A stretch of DNA of 51,830 nt, taken from positions 1-51,830 of the forward strand of contig JAEWTE010000001.1 in the NCBI GenBank assembly GCA_023459655.1. The letters run 5' to 3'. Source of the DNA: Candidatus Parcubacteria bacterium. GTDB taxonomy: Bacteria > Patescibacteriota > Patescibacteriia > Patescibacteriales > Patescibacteriaceae. The translations under genes were made by a program, and so were the position numbers. The notes under the pieces are model-generated. The model was not told the DNA's origin. It did not search any database and was given only the letters and a program-made list of their open reading frames with translations. Positions 7,101-16,928 of the stretch are shown here, in pieces (the first letter of the stretch is position 1; each line of letters begins with the position of its first letter).

Positions 7101-8471
7101 TTATTTAGTTGACTTTTTCTTGGTTGTTGATGGTTTATTTTTTTTGACAGTAGTTTTTTTAGTTGATTTGGGTTGATTTGATTTAGTTGGTTGAATATTC
7201 CATTTTCGAAGAGCTCGGACTGTTTTATTGCTAATAATAGCATTGGCTAGATATTCTCGATAACCTGGAACATTTAATCGGTTCAAAATCTCTTGGTTGT
7301 CCTGATAATGTTTTTTAAGATTAGTTAATTCTTGGTCAATTTCTTCGCCAGTAGTTTTTATTGATTCCAGTCGAGATACTTCATTGACAATCAACGCAGT
7401 CTTAACTCGTTTAATTGCTTGAGGGAGTATTTCTAAAACGAATTGTTCTTTGGTTTTTTTTAAATTATTTAAATAATCAGTTAAATTACCACCATTTTGG
7501 GCTAAATTATGCTGAAGTTCGTCTAGCATTACTTCAGTTTCTCGATTAATTAATATTTCAGGTATTTCTTCAATTTCAGCTTTTTTGATTAACTCATCAA
7601 ATAATTTAGCTTCGATTTCATGATCATTTTGTCGTTGTCGCTCCATGGTTAAGCTATCTTTGATATTCTTTTCTAGACCGGCTAAATCATCAAAACCAAA
7701 ACTTTTAGCTAATTGGTTGTCTAATTCTGGTAATTGACGATGCCAGACTTCACTAATATTTACTTTAAAATCAACTGGTTTACCAGCTAAAGCTTTTTGA
7801 TAATGATCTTTAGGATAATTAATTTGAAATTTTAATTCTTGTCCGACAGCTGCCCCGATTAATTGTTGATCAAAGCCGGGGACTAAATAATCTTTACCTA
7901 AAATTATATTGACGCCTTGTCCTTGACCGCCTTCAACTGGAACTTTATCGACCGAGATATTAATATTGGCTATTACCAAGTCGCCCATAACAATGGGCTC
8001 TAGGCTAGCAGTTTTTTTAACATTAGCTTCTCGTAATTGTTCTAATGTGCGGTTAATTTGTTCTTTAGGAATTTCAATAGCTGGTTGTTTAATTGATAAA
8101 CCCTTGTAATCAGTAATAACCGTGTTTGGCATAATGGTTATTTTGATTTTATATTCCAGTGGATTGCCTGGTGCTAATTTACTAATATCAACATGAGGTT
8201 GGCCGACTGTCATTTTTTGATTAGCGCCTTTTTTAATAGCTTCATCAATCGTGTGATTAACGGCGACTCGAGCTGCTTCTTCTAGAATGGTCATTTCACC
8301 AACCTTGGCTTTGACTAAGTCATAAGGAGCCTTTCCTTGGCGAAAGCCAGGTAGTTTTATTTCGCCAGCAATCCGGCGGGCGCCTTCTAGCACGTATGGT
8401 TGGAATTCATCGTCGGATAATTCAACGATTATTTCCAGTTCTCCTTTTTTTTGTTGAGCGTTAATTTGCAT
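7101..8471 (-). CDS. tig: Trigger factor (ribosome-associated chaperone, FKBP-type PPIase)
   Basis: Holds nascent chains at the ribosome exit tunnel. 456 residues: N-terminal ribosome-binding domain with the signature GFRQGKAPYDLV (residues about 48-60), a central FKBP-like domain (about 145-245), and a helical C-terminal domain. The last 28 residues are an unusual Lys/Thr/Ser-rich tail with repeated KK and TKK, probably an RNA- or ribosome-contacting extension. It lies between the pyrophosphatase gene (14 bases plus) and smpB (3 bases) in one leftward run. Confidence 0.93.
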   Translation of the reverse strand: MQINAQQKKGELEIIVELSDDEFQPYVLEGARRIAGEIKLPGFRQGKAPYDLVKAKVGEMTILEEAARVAVNHTIDEAIKKGANQKMTVGQPHVDISKLAPGNPLEYKIKITIMPNTVITDYKGLSIKQPAIEIPKEQINRTLEQLREANVKKTASLEPIVMGDLVIANINISVDKVPVEGGQGQGVNIILGKDYLVPGFDQQLIGAAVGQELKFQINYPKDHYQKALAGKPVDFKVNISEVWHRQLPELDNQLAKSFGFDDLAGLEKNIKDSLTMERQRQNDHEIEAKLFDELIKKAEIEEIPEILINRETEVMLDELQHNLAQNGGNLTDYLNNLKKTKEQFVLEILPQAIKRVKTALIVNEVSRLESIKTTGEEIDQELTNLKKHYQDNQEILNRLNVPGYREYLANAIISNKTVRALRKWNIQPTKSNQPKSTKKTTVKKNKPSTTKKKSTK

Positions 8472-8485
8472 AATCTATACTAAAA

Positions 8486-9421
8486 CTAATTAAAAATTTT
8501 ATTTAATGGCGGGATTACTTGTTTTTTTCTGGAAACTAGGCCAGGTTGATAATTTTCCCCGTCAGGTAATTTTGTTTCTAGGGCTTGTTCAATTAATTGA
8601 GGTTCAGCACTATCAACTAATAACCACGAACCAACTTTTATTATATCAGTAATTAATAAAATTGTTGTATGGTAATCATTATTTTTTCTTAACTCAGCCA
8701 ATGCTTTTTTTAAATTCTGTCCTTGTTTTTTGAAGTTTTCCAAGTCAGTAGTCTCTAATTGAGCTACGCTGATTTTTTTATCACCGAATTGAAAATCTTT
8801 TCGATCACCGCTCAATATTTGTTCGACGGTTAATTGTTCAGTTGTTCCTTTTTGTTCAAATAAGTTTAGTCCAAACTCGGACCAATTTTTAATATTAGCT
8901 GCTGTGGCTAGTTTTTCAATAATCGAGCGATCAGTTGTTGTGCAGGTGGGTGATTTGGTAATTAAGGTATCGGTTAAGATAGCGCTTAACATTAGTCCAG
9001 ATAAATTTGGACTAATCTCTAAATTATTATTTTGAAACAGTTCATAAATAATTGAACAAGTTGAACCTAGTGGCTTCATTATAATTTCAATTGGTTCGTC
9101 GCTGTGAAAATTAATTTTATGATGATCAATAATACCAATAATATTACAATTAACATAACCGAAGGGCATTTGTTCAACTTCATTATGATCAACTAAGATA
9201 AGTGCTTGATCTGGCGACAAGTCATTTGGCCAGCTGGCTGGCTGGGGAAAGCTGAAATATTCTAATGCCCAGGCCGTTTCTTGGTTAATCGGTCCAGCAG
9301 CCATTGGTTGATAATGGTTGTCTGAATCAAGGCGATTTTTCAAGTCGGCGTAAGCAATGGCACTAGCAATACTATCTAGATCTGGTGATCGATGTCCACA
9401 AATATAAATATTATTATTCAT
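8486..9421 (-). CDS. ppaC: Manganese-dependent inorganic pyrophosphatase (family II, DHH)
   Basis: Hydrolyses pyrophosphate and so drives biosynthetic reactions. From the chosen start (MNNNIYICGHRSPDLDS) it has 311 residues, the family size. Metal motifs: GHRSPDLDSIASA, ALILVDHNE, and IIGIIDHHK (the DHH). A DHHA2-like C-terminal domain ends with a SRKKQVIPPL segment, matching the family SRKKQ motif. The ORF could begin 25 residues earlier, but family proteins start just before the GH motif. No sign of CBS or DRTGG regulatory inserts. Confidence 0.93.
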   Translation of the reverse strand: MNNNIYICGHRSPDLDSIASAIAYADLKNRLDSDNHYQPMAAGPINQETAWALEYFSFPQPASWPNDLSPDQALILVDHNEVEQMPFGYVNCNIIGIIDHHKINFHSDEPIEIIMKPLGSTCSIIYELFQNNNLEISPNLSGLMLSAILTDTLITKSPTCTTTDRSIIEKLATAANIKNWSEFGLNLFEQKGTTEQLTVEQILSGDRKDFQFGDKKISVAQLETTDLENFKKQGQNLKKALAELRKNNDYHTTILLITDIIKVGSWLLVDSAEPQLIEQALETKLPDGENYQPGLVSRKKQVIPPLNKIFN

Positions 9422-9467
9422 AGGTGATTTAATTGAGTTGGTAATTAGTCTTTGGTGTTTATCGATA

Positions 9468-9496
9468 AGTTTAGCAGGCTTATTAAAAAATGGCAA
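9468..9496 (-). promoter_or_regulatory. Candidate promoter of the ppaC-tig-smpB run
   Basis: Minus strand TTGCCA (9496-9491), 17-base spacer, TAAACT (9473-9468), about 47 bases before the chosen ppaC start. Its position supports the shorter start. Confidence 0.45.
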
Positions 9497-9526
9497 CTCT
9501 TTTTATTAGATAAGTCTACAATAATC

Positions 9527-9555
9527 TTGACTTTTCTTGTTTTTTTTGCTATACT
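9527..9555 (+). promoter_or_regulatory. Promoter of the SpoIID/LytB gene
   Basis: TTGACT (9527-9532), spacer of exactly 17 bases, TATACT (9550-9555). A 5' leader of about 50 A-rich bases leads to the ATG at 9611. Confidence 0.75.
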
Positions 9556-9610
9556 GCGGTTAGTTATTAGTGAGTAAATATCTTCTTCCATTAAAAATAA
9601 AAACAAAAAT

Positions 9611-11485
9611 ATGTACAACTTAACTCATCTTCACGCCGGCTACTTAAATTATCAGCTTGTTCATAAAAAAGCGCTGGCTAGAAAAAATAATCGTCTTAGT
9701 ATTATTTTAAATCTGGCTATCGCTTTTTTAGTGGTAATTTTTTGTGCCCAATTATTGAGTGCTTGGCGATTTGAAGCCGATGCTAAAGAATTGATTGGTC
9801 AATTTTTTCTACCAGTTGCTTATGCTGCTGAAATAATACCTAGTGCTGAGGTTACTCCTTATACCACCAACTTAGTTATGAAGGCTGGTCAAGTAACTTC
9901 AGTTGATTTAACTTTTATTAATAATGGTTCAATTGTTTGGCCAGCTGGACAAGTTACTTTGGAAACTGGTCCATTTTTAAAAACTTTTTCTCAGGTTCAA
10001 CATCAAAGTTGGTCCTCTTTTTTTAAAGTCTTAACATTATCAAAAGCAGTTAAGCCCGGTGAAAAAATTATTATTAATTTTAAAATTGCTGGCCCTAAGG
10101 CCGATTTAGTTGGTGTTATTCAAGAAAACTTTCAATTAGTTTATAATCAACAGCCAATTAAAGGTAGTTTGGCCCGTGTTTTTATTGATTCTAATCAGAC
10201 TAGTTCAATTTTTGTTGCTAATTCGACTAATGTTCAACCCATTGTCCAGGCGACCACTCCAGTGGTTAGTAATCAATCGGTTCAGTATATTATTGGTTAT
10301 AATAAATTAGGTCAAAAAGTTCAGGTTATTAAGGGTCAGTATGTTCCTGGTGTTTCATTAACTAAGCCATCAGTGGCAGCTATTGCCGCCGAACAAGCTC
10401 GTTTGGCAGCAGTTACTGCAACTATTGATAATAAACTAGACAGGAAACCGATTTCTAGCGATGATAATCAGATTTTTTGTATTGCTTTATCAGTAACCGA
10501 ACGAGCTATTTCTCCTAGGTGTCAAACCAATAATAATGAGGCTCAATCTGAACCTGGTTGGGTTAATTATTCTAGAAAATTAATTCAAGAACCATTAATT
10601 AGAGTTGGTTTATTCGCCAGTGATCAGGTTCAACGCATTACCAGTAATCAGCCTTTTTCTATTTATGCTGCTGATAATTTATTAGTCAGAGACGTGTCGG
10701 CTAATACTATTGTGATGGTTTCTTATATTAAGAGTGCTAGTCAATATCAGGTTATTATTGGTGATCAAATCTATCAGACTAGTAATTATTTAAGATTTAT
10801 TAGTCAATCTGGCAATGATGGTATTTTCCAATTACCTGATTATCGTAATAACCCTAGTCGGAATGCTAATTTAAATGACAATAAGTTTCGTAATAGTTTA
10901 GAATATCGCTATACACCTAAAACTGACCAAGTCTGGTGGATTAATGAATTATTGGTTGATAGTTATTTAAAGGGTTTGGCAGAAACCAGCAATGCTTCTC
11001 CAGTTGAATTTCAAAAAGTTTTAGTCACTGCTGCCAGAACTTATGTTTTATATCATTATTATCGTGGTCTAGATTTTAAATTGGCTGGTGCTTCTACTAA
11101 GCATGCTGATGAATATTTTCATGTTGATGCTACTTATGATCAGGTTTATCGTGGTTATAATTCAGAAATTCGTCTACCGCGCTTAGCTCAGGCAATTCAG
11201 GAAACTCGTGGTTTAATTGTTACCCATAATAATGTTTTAGCAGTTACCCCTTATTTTTCTCGTAGTGATGGTCGAACTCGTAGTTGGAATGAAGTTTGGG
11301 GCGGTGGTGATAAGCCCTGGTTAAGATCGGTAGTTGTTCCACAAGATAGTGGTAAAACTTTATTTGGTCATGGTGTGGGCATGAGTGCTCAGGGAGCGTT
11401 ATTAATGATTGTTGATAATAATCAGAGTTGGTCAGATGTTTTAGCTTATTTTTATCAAGGAACTACCTTACAACAAGCCTACTAA
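9611..11485 (+). CDS. SpoIID/LytB domain surface protein
   Basis: A 624-residue exported protein. An N-terminal membrane helix (about residues 30-50, LSIILNLAIAFLVVIFCAQLL) anchors it. Residues about 85-200 look like an Ig-like domain (TPYTTNLVMKAGQVTSVDLTFINNGS, a next-to-BRCA1-like form). The C-terminal third is SpoIID/LytB: LVTAARTYVLYHYYRG, DQVYRGY, ETRGLIVTHNN, PYFSRSDGRTRSWNEVWGG, and FGHGVGMSAQGA. In spore formers SpoIID is a peptidoglycan transglycosylase; in LytB it aids amidases. Here it probably acts on the cell wall outside the membrane. It has its own promoter and terminator. Substrate is unknown. Confidence 0.88.
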   Translation: MYNLTHLHAGYLNYQLVHKKALARKNNRLSIILNLAIAFLVVIFCAQLLSAWRFEADAKELIGQFFLPVAYAAEIIPSAEVTPYTTNLVMKAGQVTSVDLTFINNGSIVWPAGQVTLETGPFLKTFSQVQHQSWSSFFKVLTLSKAVKPGEKIIINFKIAGPKADLVGVIQENFQLVYNQQPIKGSLARVFIDSNQTSSIFVANSTNVQPIVQATTPVVSNQSVQYIIGYNKLGQKVQVIKGQYVPGVSLTKPSVAAIAAEQARLAAVTATIDNKLDRKPISSDDNQIFCIALSVTERAISPRCQTNNNEAQSEPGWVNYSRKLIQEPLIRVGLFASDQVQRITSNQPFSIYAADNLLVRDVSANTIVMVSYIKSASQYQVIIGDQIYQTSNYLRFISQSGNDGIFQLPDYRNNPSRNANLNDNKFRNSLEYRYTPKTDQVWWINELLVDSYLKGLAETSNASPVEFQKVLVTAARTYVLYHYYRGLDFKLAGASTKHADEYFHVDATYDQVYRGYNSEIRLPRLAQAIQETRGLIVTHNNVLAVTPYFSRSDGRTRSWNEVWGGGDKPWLRSVVVPQDSGKTLFGHGVGMSAQGALLMIVDNNQSWSDVLAYFYQGTTLQQAY

Positions 11486-11512
11486 TAGATTTAAAATAAT
11501 TTGGTAGTAGAG

Positions 11513-11564
11513 CCGACCCCCAGTCATCAAGCATAAAGACATTGATTTCTCGGGGTCGGTTTTT
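11513..11564 (+). terminator. Terminator after the SpoIID/LytB gene
   Basis: CCGACCCC and GGGGTCGG arms with a nested ATCAA / TTGAT pair in the loop and a T run after. Strong and placed between the stop and the rRNA promoter. Confidence 0.85.
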
Positions 11565-11616
11565 ATTTATATTTAGCTCTTTGTATATAGATTAATTTTG
11601 TCGATTAGGCCAACTC

Positions 11617-11645
11617 TTGACAGTGCCCTTAAAATCATCTATCAT
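11617..11645 (+). promoter_or_regulatory. rRNA operon promoter
   Basis: TTGACA (11617-11622), 17-base spacer, TATCAT (11640-11645), about 150 bases before the mature 16S. ACTTGTTTAACA just after (11652-11663) resembles a boxA antitermination site (8 of 12 to the consensus), a weak call. Confidence 0.75.
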
Positions 11646-11724
11646 ACAGATACTTGTTTAACATAGGTTAGATAAGTATTTTTGATAGTCCAATTTTTTT
11701 GGCCGAACTTTAACAATCGCAGAC

Positions 11725-11752
11725 GATTTTAGCGCTAACAGGCGCTAATTCC
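11725..11752 (+). other. Pre-16S processing stem, leader arm
   Basis: 28 bases that pair with 13371-13398: 26 Watson-Crick pairs, one G-U and one A-C mismatch. This is the leader/trailer stem that RNase III cuts in other bacteria to release pre-16S. Confidence 0.85.
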
Positions 11753-11796
11753 TAAAATCTATTTTTTTAAGAGAGCTAAACATTCTCTTCAATATT

Positions 11797-13275
<1,479 letters not shown>

Positions 13276-13370
13276 CTAGGGAGTAAGATTATTAGCTGAA
13301 TAAGCTAATAACTTGGTCGGTCACTAGCAATAGTGGCGGAATTATTAAGCAATTGGTAATTCCAAAAATC

Positions 13371-13398
13371 GGAATTAGCGCCTGTTAGCGCCGAAATC
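13371..13398 (+). other. Pre-16S processing stem, trailer arm
   Basis: Complementary partner of 11725-11752. The trailer from 13278 to 13500 otherwise holds small hairpins (for example TTATTAGCT / AGCTAATAA near 13289-13311) and no gene. Confidence 0.85.
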
Positions 13399-13500
13399 TC
13401 GGCAAGTTTATGGGACTTGCAGATCTCTTCGGCAGGAAAAGATTGTTCCCATATTGTTAGGTCAATCTTTTTTTGTTATTATTAAGTTTAGATTGAGCAA

Positions 13501-13577
13501 GGGCAACTAGCTCAGTTGGTTAGAGCGCGACACTGATAATGTCGAGGTCGGAGGTTCAACTCCTCCGTTGCCCACCA
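13501..13577 (+). tRNA. tRNA-Ile(GAT)
   Basis: Acceptor GGGCAAC / GTTGCCC, D arm GCTCAGTTGGTTAGAGC, anticodon loop CTGATAA giving GAT, CCA encoded. It sits in the 16S spacer position, as in many bacterial rRNA operons. Confidence 0.95.
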
Positions 13578-13586
13578 AAAAATTAT

Positions 13587-13659
13587 CGCGGGGTAGAGCA
13601 GTTGGCAGCTCGCCAGGCCCATAACCTGGAGGTCGTCGGTTCGAATCCGACCCCCGCAA
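13587..13659 (+). tRNA. Initiator tRNA-fMet(CAT)
   Basis: Acceptor CGCGGGG / CCCCGCA leaves C1 and A72 unpaired, the mark of bacterial initiator tRNA. Anticodon loop CCATAAC-type giving CAT; T loop TTCGAAT. CCA is not encoded. Confidence 0.94.
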
Positions 13660-13700
13660 CAAAAGGCCAACTTAGTGCTATTGGGTGCTGTTGGCAATTT

Positions 13701-13772
13701 GCCTCGGTAGCTCAGTGGTAGAGCAAAGGACTGAAAATCCTTGTGTCGTCAGTTCGATTCTGACTCGGGGCA
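13701..13772 (+). tRNA. tRNA-Phe(GAA)
   Basis: Acceptor GCCTCGG / TCGGGGC (with G-U pairs), D arm GCTCAGTGGTAGAGC, anticodon stem AGGA / TCCT with loop reading CTGAAAA, T arm GTCAG-TTCGATT-CTGAC. No encoded CCA. Confidence 0.93.
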
Positions 13773-13783
13773 CTTTTATTTTA

Positions 13784-13858
13784 CGGGGTGTGGCCCAGCT
13801 GGTTTAAGGCGCCTGCTTTGGGAGCAGGAGATCCCGAGTTCGAATCTCGGCATCCCGA
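13784..13858 (+). tRNA. tRNA-Pro(TGG)
   Basis: Acceptor CGGGGTG / CATCCCG, anticodon stem CCTGC / GCAGG with loop TTTGGGA giving TGG, T loop TTCGAAT. No encoded CCA. Confidence 0.93.
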
Positions 13859-13937
13859 CATGGCTGAAATTACCGGAGCGTTGCCTGGCTGTTTTTTCAT
13901 TCTCGGCTTGGTTGAAACTACCTAATTTTGGCCAGTT

Positions 13938-14012
13938 GCGGGTATAGTATAATGGCTTTTATGTCAGCCTTCCAAGCTGAAGATACGGGTTCGATTCCCG
14001 TTACCCGCTCCA
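13938..14012 (+). tRNA. tRNA-Gly(TCC)
   Basis: Acceptor GCGGGTA / TACCCGC, anticodon stem TCAGC / GCTGA with loop CTTCCAA giving TCC, CCA encoded. Last gene of the 16S-tRNA operon. Confidence 0.94.
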
Positions 14013-14020
14013 GTCAAAAG

Positions 14021-14045
14021 GGCCCATGTTTATTGGGTTTTTTTG
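14021..14045 (+). terminator. Probable terminator of the 16S-tRNA operon
   Basis: A short CCCA / TGGG stem followed by a run of seven T. Weak stem, but placed directly after the last tRNA. Confidence 0.5.
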
Positions 14046-14138
14046 TTTACCCCTAACGGGAAATAGAACTGAGATGTATTTTTACCTAGCTTGAGGTATA
14101 ATTATTGTAATGATTAATCCATAAATATAGAAATCCAA

Positions 14139-14672
14139 ATGATAGAACAAATTATAATTTATTTAGTAGCCCTACTTCTTTTATTGTGGCTTACAATTTA
14201 TTTTGCTTATCGTTTTGGTTCTTGGAGATTAAGAATGAAGTTAATGAAAAAATTAGCCCAACAAATGAACCTTAAATTTGTAAAAAAGGATGAATACAAA
14301 ATACACTATTTGCTAAGTGGGAGCTATTTGGGAAAGATAATTTCAATAGAAGAATACAATACTTTTCTTTCACCGATAATTGATGTATTTGAGGAAAAAT
14401 CAGCAACTTTTTATACACCAGCAAGATTAGGCTTTGGAACCCAACGAGAGACAACGAAAAAATTAATAATTACTGTTGATGATAAAAAAATTTATGAAAG
14501 AAATGGCGACAGACTACTACCGTTTACAAAAAAAGTAAAACAAATAATTGATGATTATATTAATAAAGGAAAAATCACAAAAAACATAATGTCGCCAATA
14601 TTAACAATTACGCTACTTTTTGGATTTTGTATTATTTTAACTATTATTTTTGTTTTATTTGTTTTAAATTAA
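14139..14672 (+). CDS. Unknown membrane protein with two terminal helices
   Basis: I do not recognise this 177-residue protein. An N-terminal hydrophobic helix (residues about 4-27) is followed by a basic stretch (RLRMKLMKKLAQQ), a mixed alpha/beta middle part of about 115 residues, and a C-terminal helix (about 152-176, ending in VLFVLN). Both ends are in the membrane, with the middle probably on the cytoplasmic side given its basic flank. TATAAT near 14092-14097 may be its -10. It has its own terminator at 14731 and is flanked by the tRNA operon and another unknown gene, an area that looks like accessory DNA. Coding seems real: long, AT-rich, no competing frame. Confidence 0.6.
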   Translation: MIEQIIIYLVALLLLLWLTIYFAYRFGSWRLRMKLMKKLAQQMNLKFVKKDEYKIHYLLSGSYLGKIISIEEYNTFLSPIIDVFEEKSATFYTPARLGFGTQRETTKKLIITVDDKKIYERNGDRLLPFTKKVKQIIDDYINKGKITKNIMSPILTITLLFGFCIILTIIFVLFVLN

Positions 14673-14730
14673 AATCATTATATACTTCTCACAATTATAC
14701 TTCTAACCTCCAACACCAAGGAGCTCCGTT

Positions 14731-14757
14731 AAAACTACCTTTTAAGGGTAGTTTTTT
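14731..14757 (+). terminator. Terminator after the 14139 gene
   Basis: AAAACTACC / GGGTAGTTTT hairpin with a 6-base loop and a T run. Confidence 0.85.
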
Positions 14758-14863
14758 ATAAAATATTTATTAATTTAATTTTTAATGTTGACAGAAAAGT
14801 TAAAAATGTTAGGCTATATAAAGTAAATTAACAATTAAATAATTTTTATAGATAATATATGGC

Positions 14864-14922
14864 GGTCAACAATATTAAATAATTGACCATTAATGATTAG
14901 TTTATTTGTCATGTCAAATGAC
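14864..14922 (+). promoter_or_regulatory. Two dyads in the leader of the 14934 gene
   Basis: GGTCAA (14864-14869) and TTGACC (14883-14888) form one inverted repeat. GTCAT-GTCAA-ATGAC (14908-14922) forms a 5-bp hairpin touching the strong SD at 14923. The first could be an operator, the second could modulate ribosome access. TTGACA at 14788 lies upstream, but its spacing to a -10 is poor. Confidence 0.4.
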
Positions 14923-14933
14923 GAGGAGGAACA
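14923..14933 (+). promoter_or_regulatory. Strong Shine-Dalgarno sequence
   Basis: GAGGAGGAACA directly before the ATG at 14934. It fits the anti-SD of the 16S here. Almost every other gene in the window lacks such a site, so it stands out. Confidence 0.85.
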
Positions 14934-15770
14934 ATGAAACAGATGTTTAATATTATTGGCTGGGTAGTTCTTTTAATCGGTATATATAACTTGCTTTACA
15001 AAGAAGTTGTTGTTGCTTATTTGGTGATGGGATTATTATTACTTATAATAGGCTATATAATGCCTTATAAAAAAAGCTCTGGGTATATTTCTGCCAACCC
15101 AAAACCATCTTGTAGTTCTAATTATGTTGCCTGTGGTGATGAATATTCGAGATTAAAAGAGCTTGAAAAAAGGACGGCTTCTTTGAAAGATTTTCAAGAA
15201 AAACGTGGAAAAGTGATTGGAGAATCTTGCCAAGAAGATCATTCTAGTGCTATTTTGATGACAAATGAATTTATAAAGCAAACAAATAGTAATTATGAAA
15301 AAGGTTATTTCTTGGTTTGGATTGCTATATTTTTAAATCTTGACGAGAAATATGCACAAATTCCGCCAATACTTGAAAGAGCCGAGCGTTTATTAGAAGA
15401 GGAGCTTCAGATTAAAGCAAGCTATGATAAAAAACAGTACGATAAAAAATACAGCGAATTACTAAGTAAAAGAGATGTTGTTGATTGCTTGCTTAATGCT
15501 TATGATTATCATATCTCGTTATTAAGATCAATAGATGATTATCAATCTGTTAATTTTAAGAATATCAGTCAAAAAAGGGATGATTTGATCAAGATGATGT
15601 CTGAAAAAGAATGGTTTGACCGAGAAGAAGGTACGTGGATTAGTCCACCTCTGTATTCATATCGACGCTTTTCACGAGATGTGATTACAAAAAGAACAGC
15701 TAATATTAGTTCTAACAACATTCCTAAAAAAATATATAAAAAGGGAAGTGTTACTCTTTATGAAGATTAA
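14934..15770 (+). CDS. Unknown protein with N-terminal membrane hairpin and helical body
   Basis: I do not recognise this 278-residue protein. Residues about 4-45 form two hydrophobic helices split by a short turn (NLLYKEVV), then a charged, mostly helical soluble part. Segments such as EYSRLKELEKRTASLKDFQEKR and ERAERLLEEELQIKASYDKK suggest coiled coils. The soluble part is probably cytoplasmic. It is the only gene in the window with a canonical SD, and it has dyads in its leader and its own terminator, so it may be a later arrival. Its neighbour at 14139 is also an unknown membrane protein, but they have separate terminators. Confidence 0.65.
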   Translation: MKQMFNIIGWVVLLIGIYNLLYKEVVVAYLVMGLLLLIIGYIMPYKKSSGYISANPKPSCSSNYVACGDEYSRLKELEKRTASLKDFQEKRGKVIGESCQEDHSSAILMTNEFIKQTNSNYEKGYFLVWIAIFLNLDEKYAQIPPILERAERLLEEELQIKASYDKKQYDKKYSELLSKRDVVDCLLNAYDYHISLLRSIDDYQSVNFKNISQKRDDLIKMMSEKEWFDREEGTWISPPLYSYRRFSRDVITKRTANISSNNIPKKIYKKGSVTLYED

Positions 15771-15777
15771 AAACTAA

Positions 15778-15810
15778 TGGCGTTGATAGATAGTATCAAC
15801 GCCAATTTTT
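15778..15810 (+). terminator. Terminator after the 14934 gene
   Basis: TGGCGTTGATA / TATCAACGCCA, an 11-bp perfect stem with a 5-base loop and a T run. Confidence 0.92.
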
Positions 15811-15880
15811 GTTTTCGTGTTATTATTGATATAGTTGTAATAACCTGATTTTACTAAAGTATATCAAATAAATTTAAATT

Positions 15881-16903
15881 ATGTTTTTTCTAGAAATAAT
15901 TGTCCTAATAATTTTATCGGCTTGGTTTTCAGGCATGGAGATTGCCTTATTCTCGTTAAGTCAGGGGGCGGTCAAAGCTTTAGTTTTAGCTAAGGCTCGC
16001 AATGCTAGACTGTTAGATAAAATTTTAAAAAATAAGCAACGCTTGCTTATTGTTATTTTAATTGGTAATAATTTGGTTAATATAACGGCCGCCAGTCTGG
16101 CTAGTCTATGGGTTAGTGATCATTTTAATAGTGGCGCACTAGGTATTGCTACTGGTGTTATGACTTTATTGATTTTGATTTTTGGTGAAATGTGTCCTAA
16201 AGCCTTTTTCCAAGTCAGAGCTGAGAAGATGTCTTTATTATTTATCCCGGTGGTTTATTTTTTACAAATTGTACTTTACCCATTAGTTTTTTTATTAGAA
16301 AAATTATTGTTATTATTAGTTGGCAAAAAACAACGAGCTATTATTTCTGAGCGAGAGCTGAAGGCGTTTAGTCGAATTGCTGTTGAAAAGGGAGTAATTC
16401 ATTTCAAAGAGCATGAAATGATCATGAATATTTTGAAGTTTGGTGATATTACTGCTAAACAGATTATGACACCGCGCTATCGGATGTCGGTGGTTAATGA
16501 TGAGGCCGAGATTGATCAAATTGCTTATTTTATGGCTCAAGAGGGTTATAGTCGTTATCCAGTTTATCATAATCAAGATGATAATATTACTGGTTATGTT
16601 CACCTGATTGATATTATGAAGGTATTAAACAGTAATTGTCGTGAAGATCAATTGTCTAAATATGTTAGTCCAATTATTAAAATTGATGAAAATAGCAAAA
16701 TTGATCAAATTTTTAGACGAATGATTAAAAGGAGAATTCATATTGCTTTGGTTTATCGGCATAAAACTCAGTTACTAGGTTTAGTAACACTGGAAGATGT
16801 TTTAGAAGAGATTGTTGGTGAAATTGAAGATGAGAATGATCAAGAAATTGAGGCTAGACTTGACCAACGGGATTTATTGCATATATCAAAAACAGGCCAA
16901 TAA
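15881..16903 (+). CDS. CNNM/CorC family (hemolysin C-like) membrane protein with CBS pair
   Basis: 340 residues. The N-terminal DUF21/CNNM domain (about 1-150) has the opening helix with FSGMEIALFSLS, GNNLVNITAASLAS, and FGEMCPKAFFQ. A helical linker (ISERELKAFSRIAVEKGVI) leads to two CBS domains (about 190-315: IMTPRYRMSVV, GYSRYPVYHNQDDNITGYVHL, and LGLVTLEDVLEEIVGEIEDEND). Relatives move Mg2+ or act in divalent cation homeostasis, with the CBS pair sensing nucleotides. The CorC_HlyC C-terminal domain is nearly absent; the protein stops about 20 residues after the second CBS. The terminator overlaps its stop codon. Confidence 0.92.
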   Translation: MFFLEIIVLIILSAWFSGMEIALFSLSQGAVKALVLAKARNARLLDKILKNKQRLLIVILIGNNLVNITAASLASLWVSDHFNSGALGIATGVMTLLILIFGEMCPKAFFQVRAEKMSLLFIPVVYFLQIVLYPLVFLLEKLLLLLVGKKQRAIISERELKAFSRIAVEKGVIHFKEHEMIMNILKFGDITAKQIMTPRYRMSVVNDEAEIDQIAYFMAQEGYSRYPVYHNQDDNITGYVHLIDIMKVLNSNCREDQLSKYVSPIIKIDENSKIDQIFRRMIKRRIHIALVYRHKTQLLGLVTLEDVLEEIVGEIEDENDQEIEARLDQRDLLHISKTGQ

Positions 16904-16914
16904 GGCCTGTTTTT
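16888..16914. terminator. Bidirectional terminator
   Basis: AAAACAGGCC / GGCCTGTTTT with a 5-base loop, flanked by A and T runs. It serves both the rightward CNNM gene, whose stop lies in it, and the leftward Cys-rich gene ending at 16929. Confidence 0.85.
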
Positions 16915-16928
16915 AAAATTATTGATAA

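Noticed and set aside
13512..13947. Frames on both strands with peptides such as GGRIRTDDLQ
   Set aside because: They are translations of the tRNA genes, a well-known annotation artefact.
14788..14820. TTGACA-TATATA promoter for the 14934 gene
   Set aside because: The spacer is about 21 bases, too long for a confident call.
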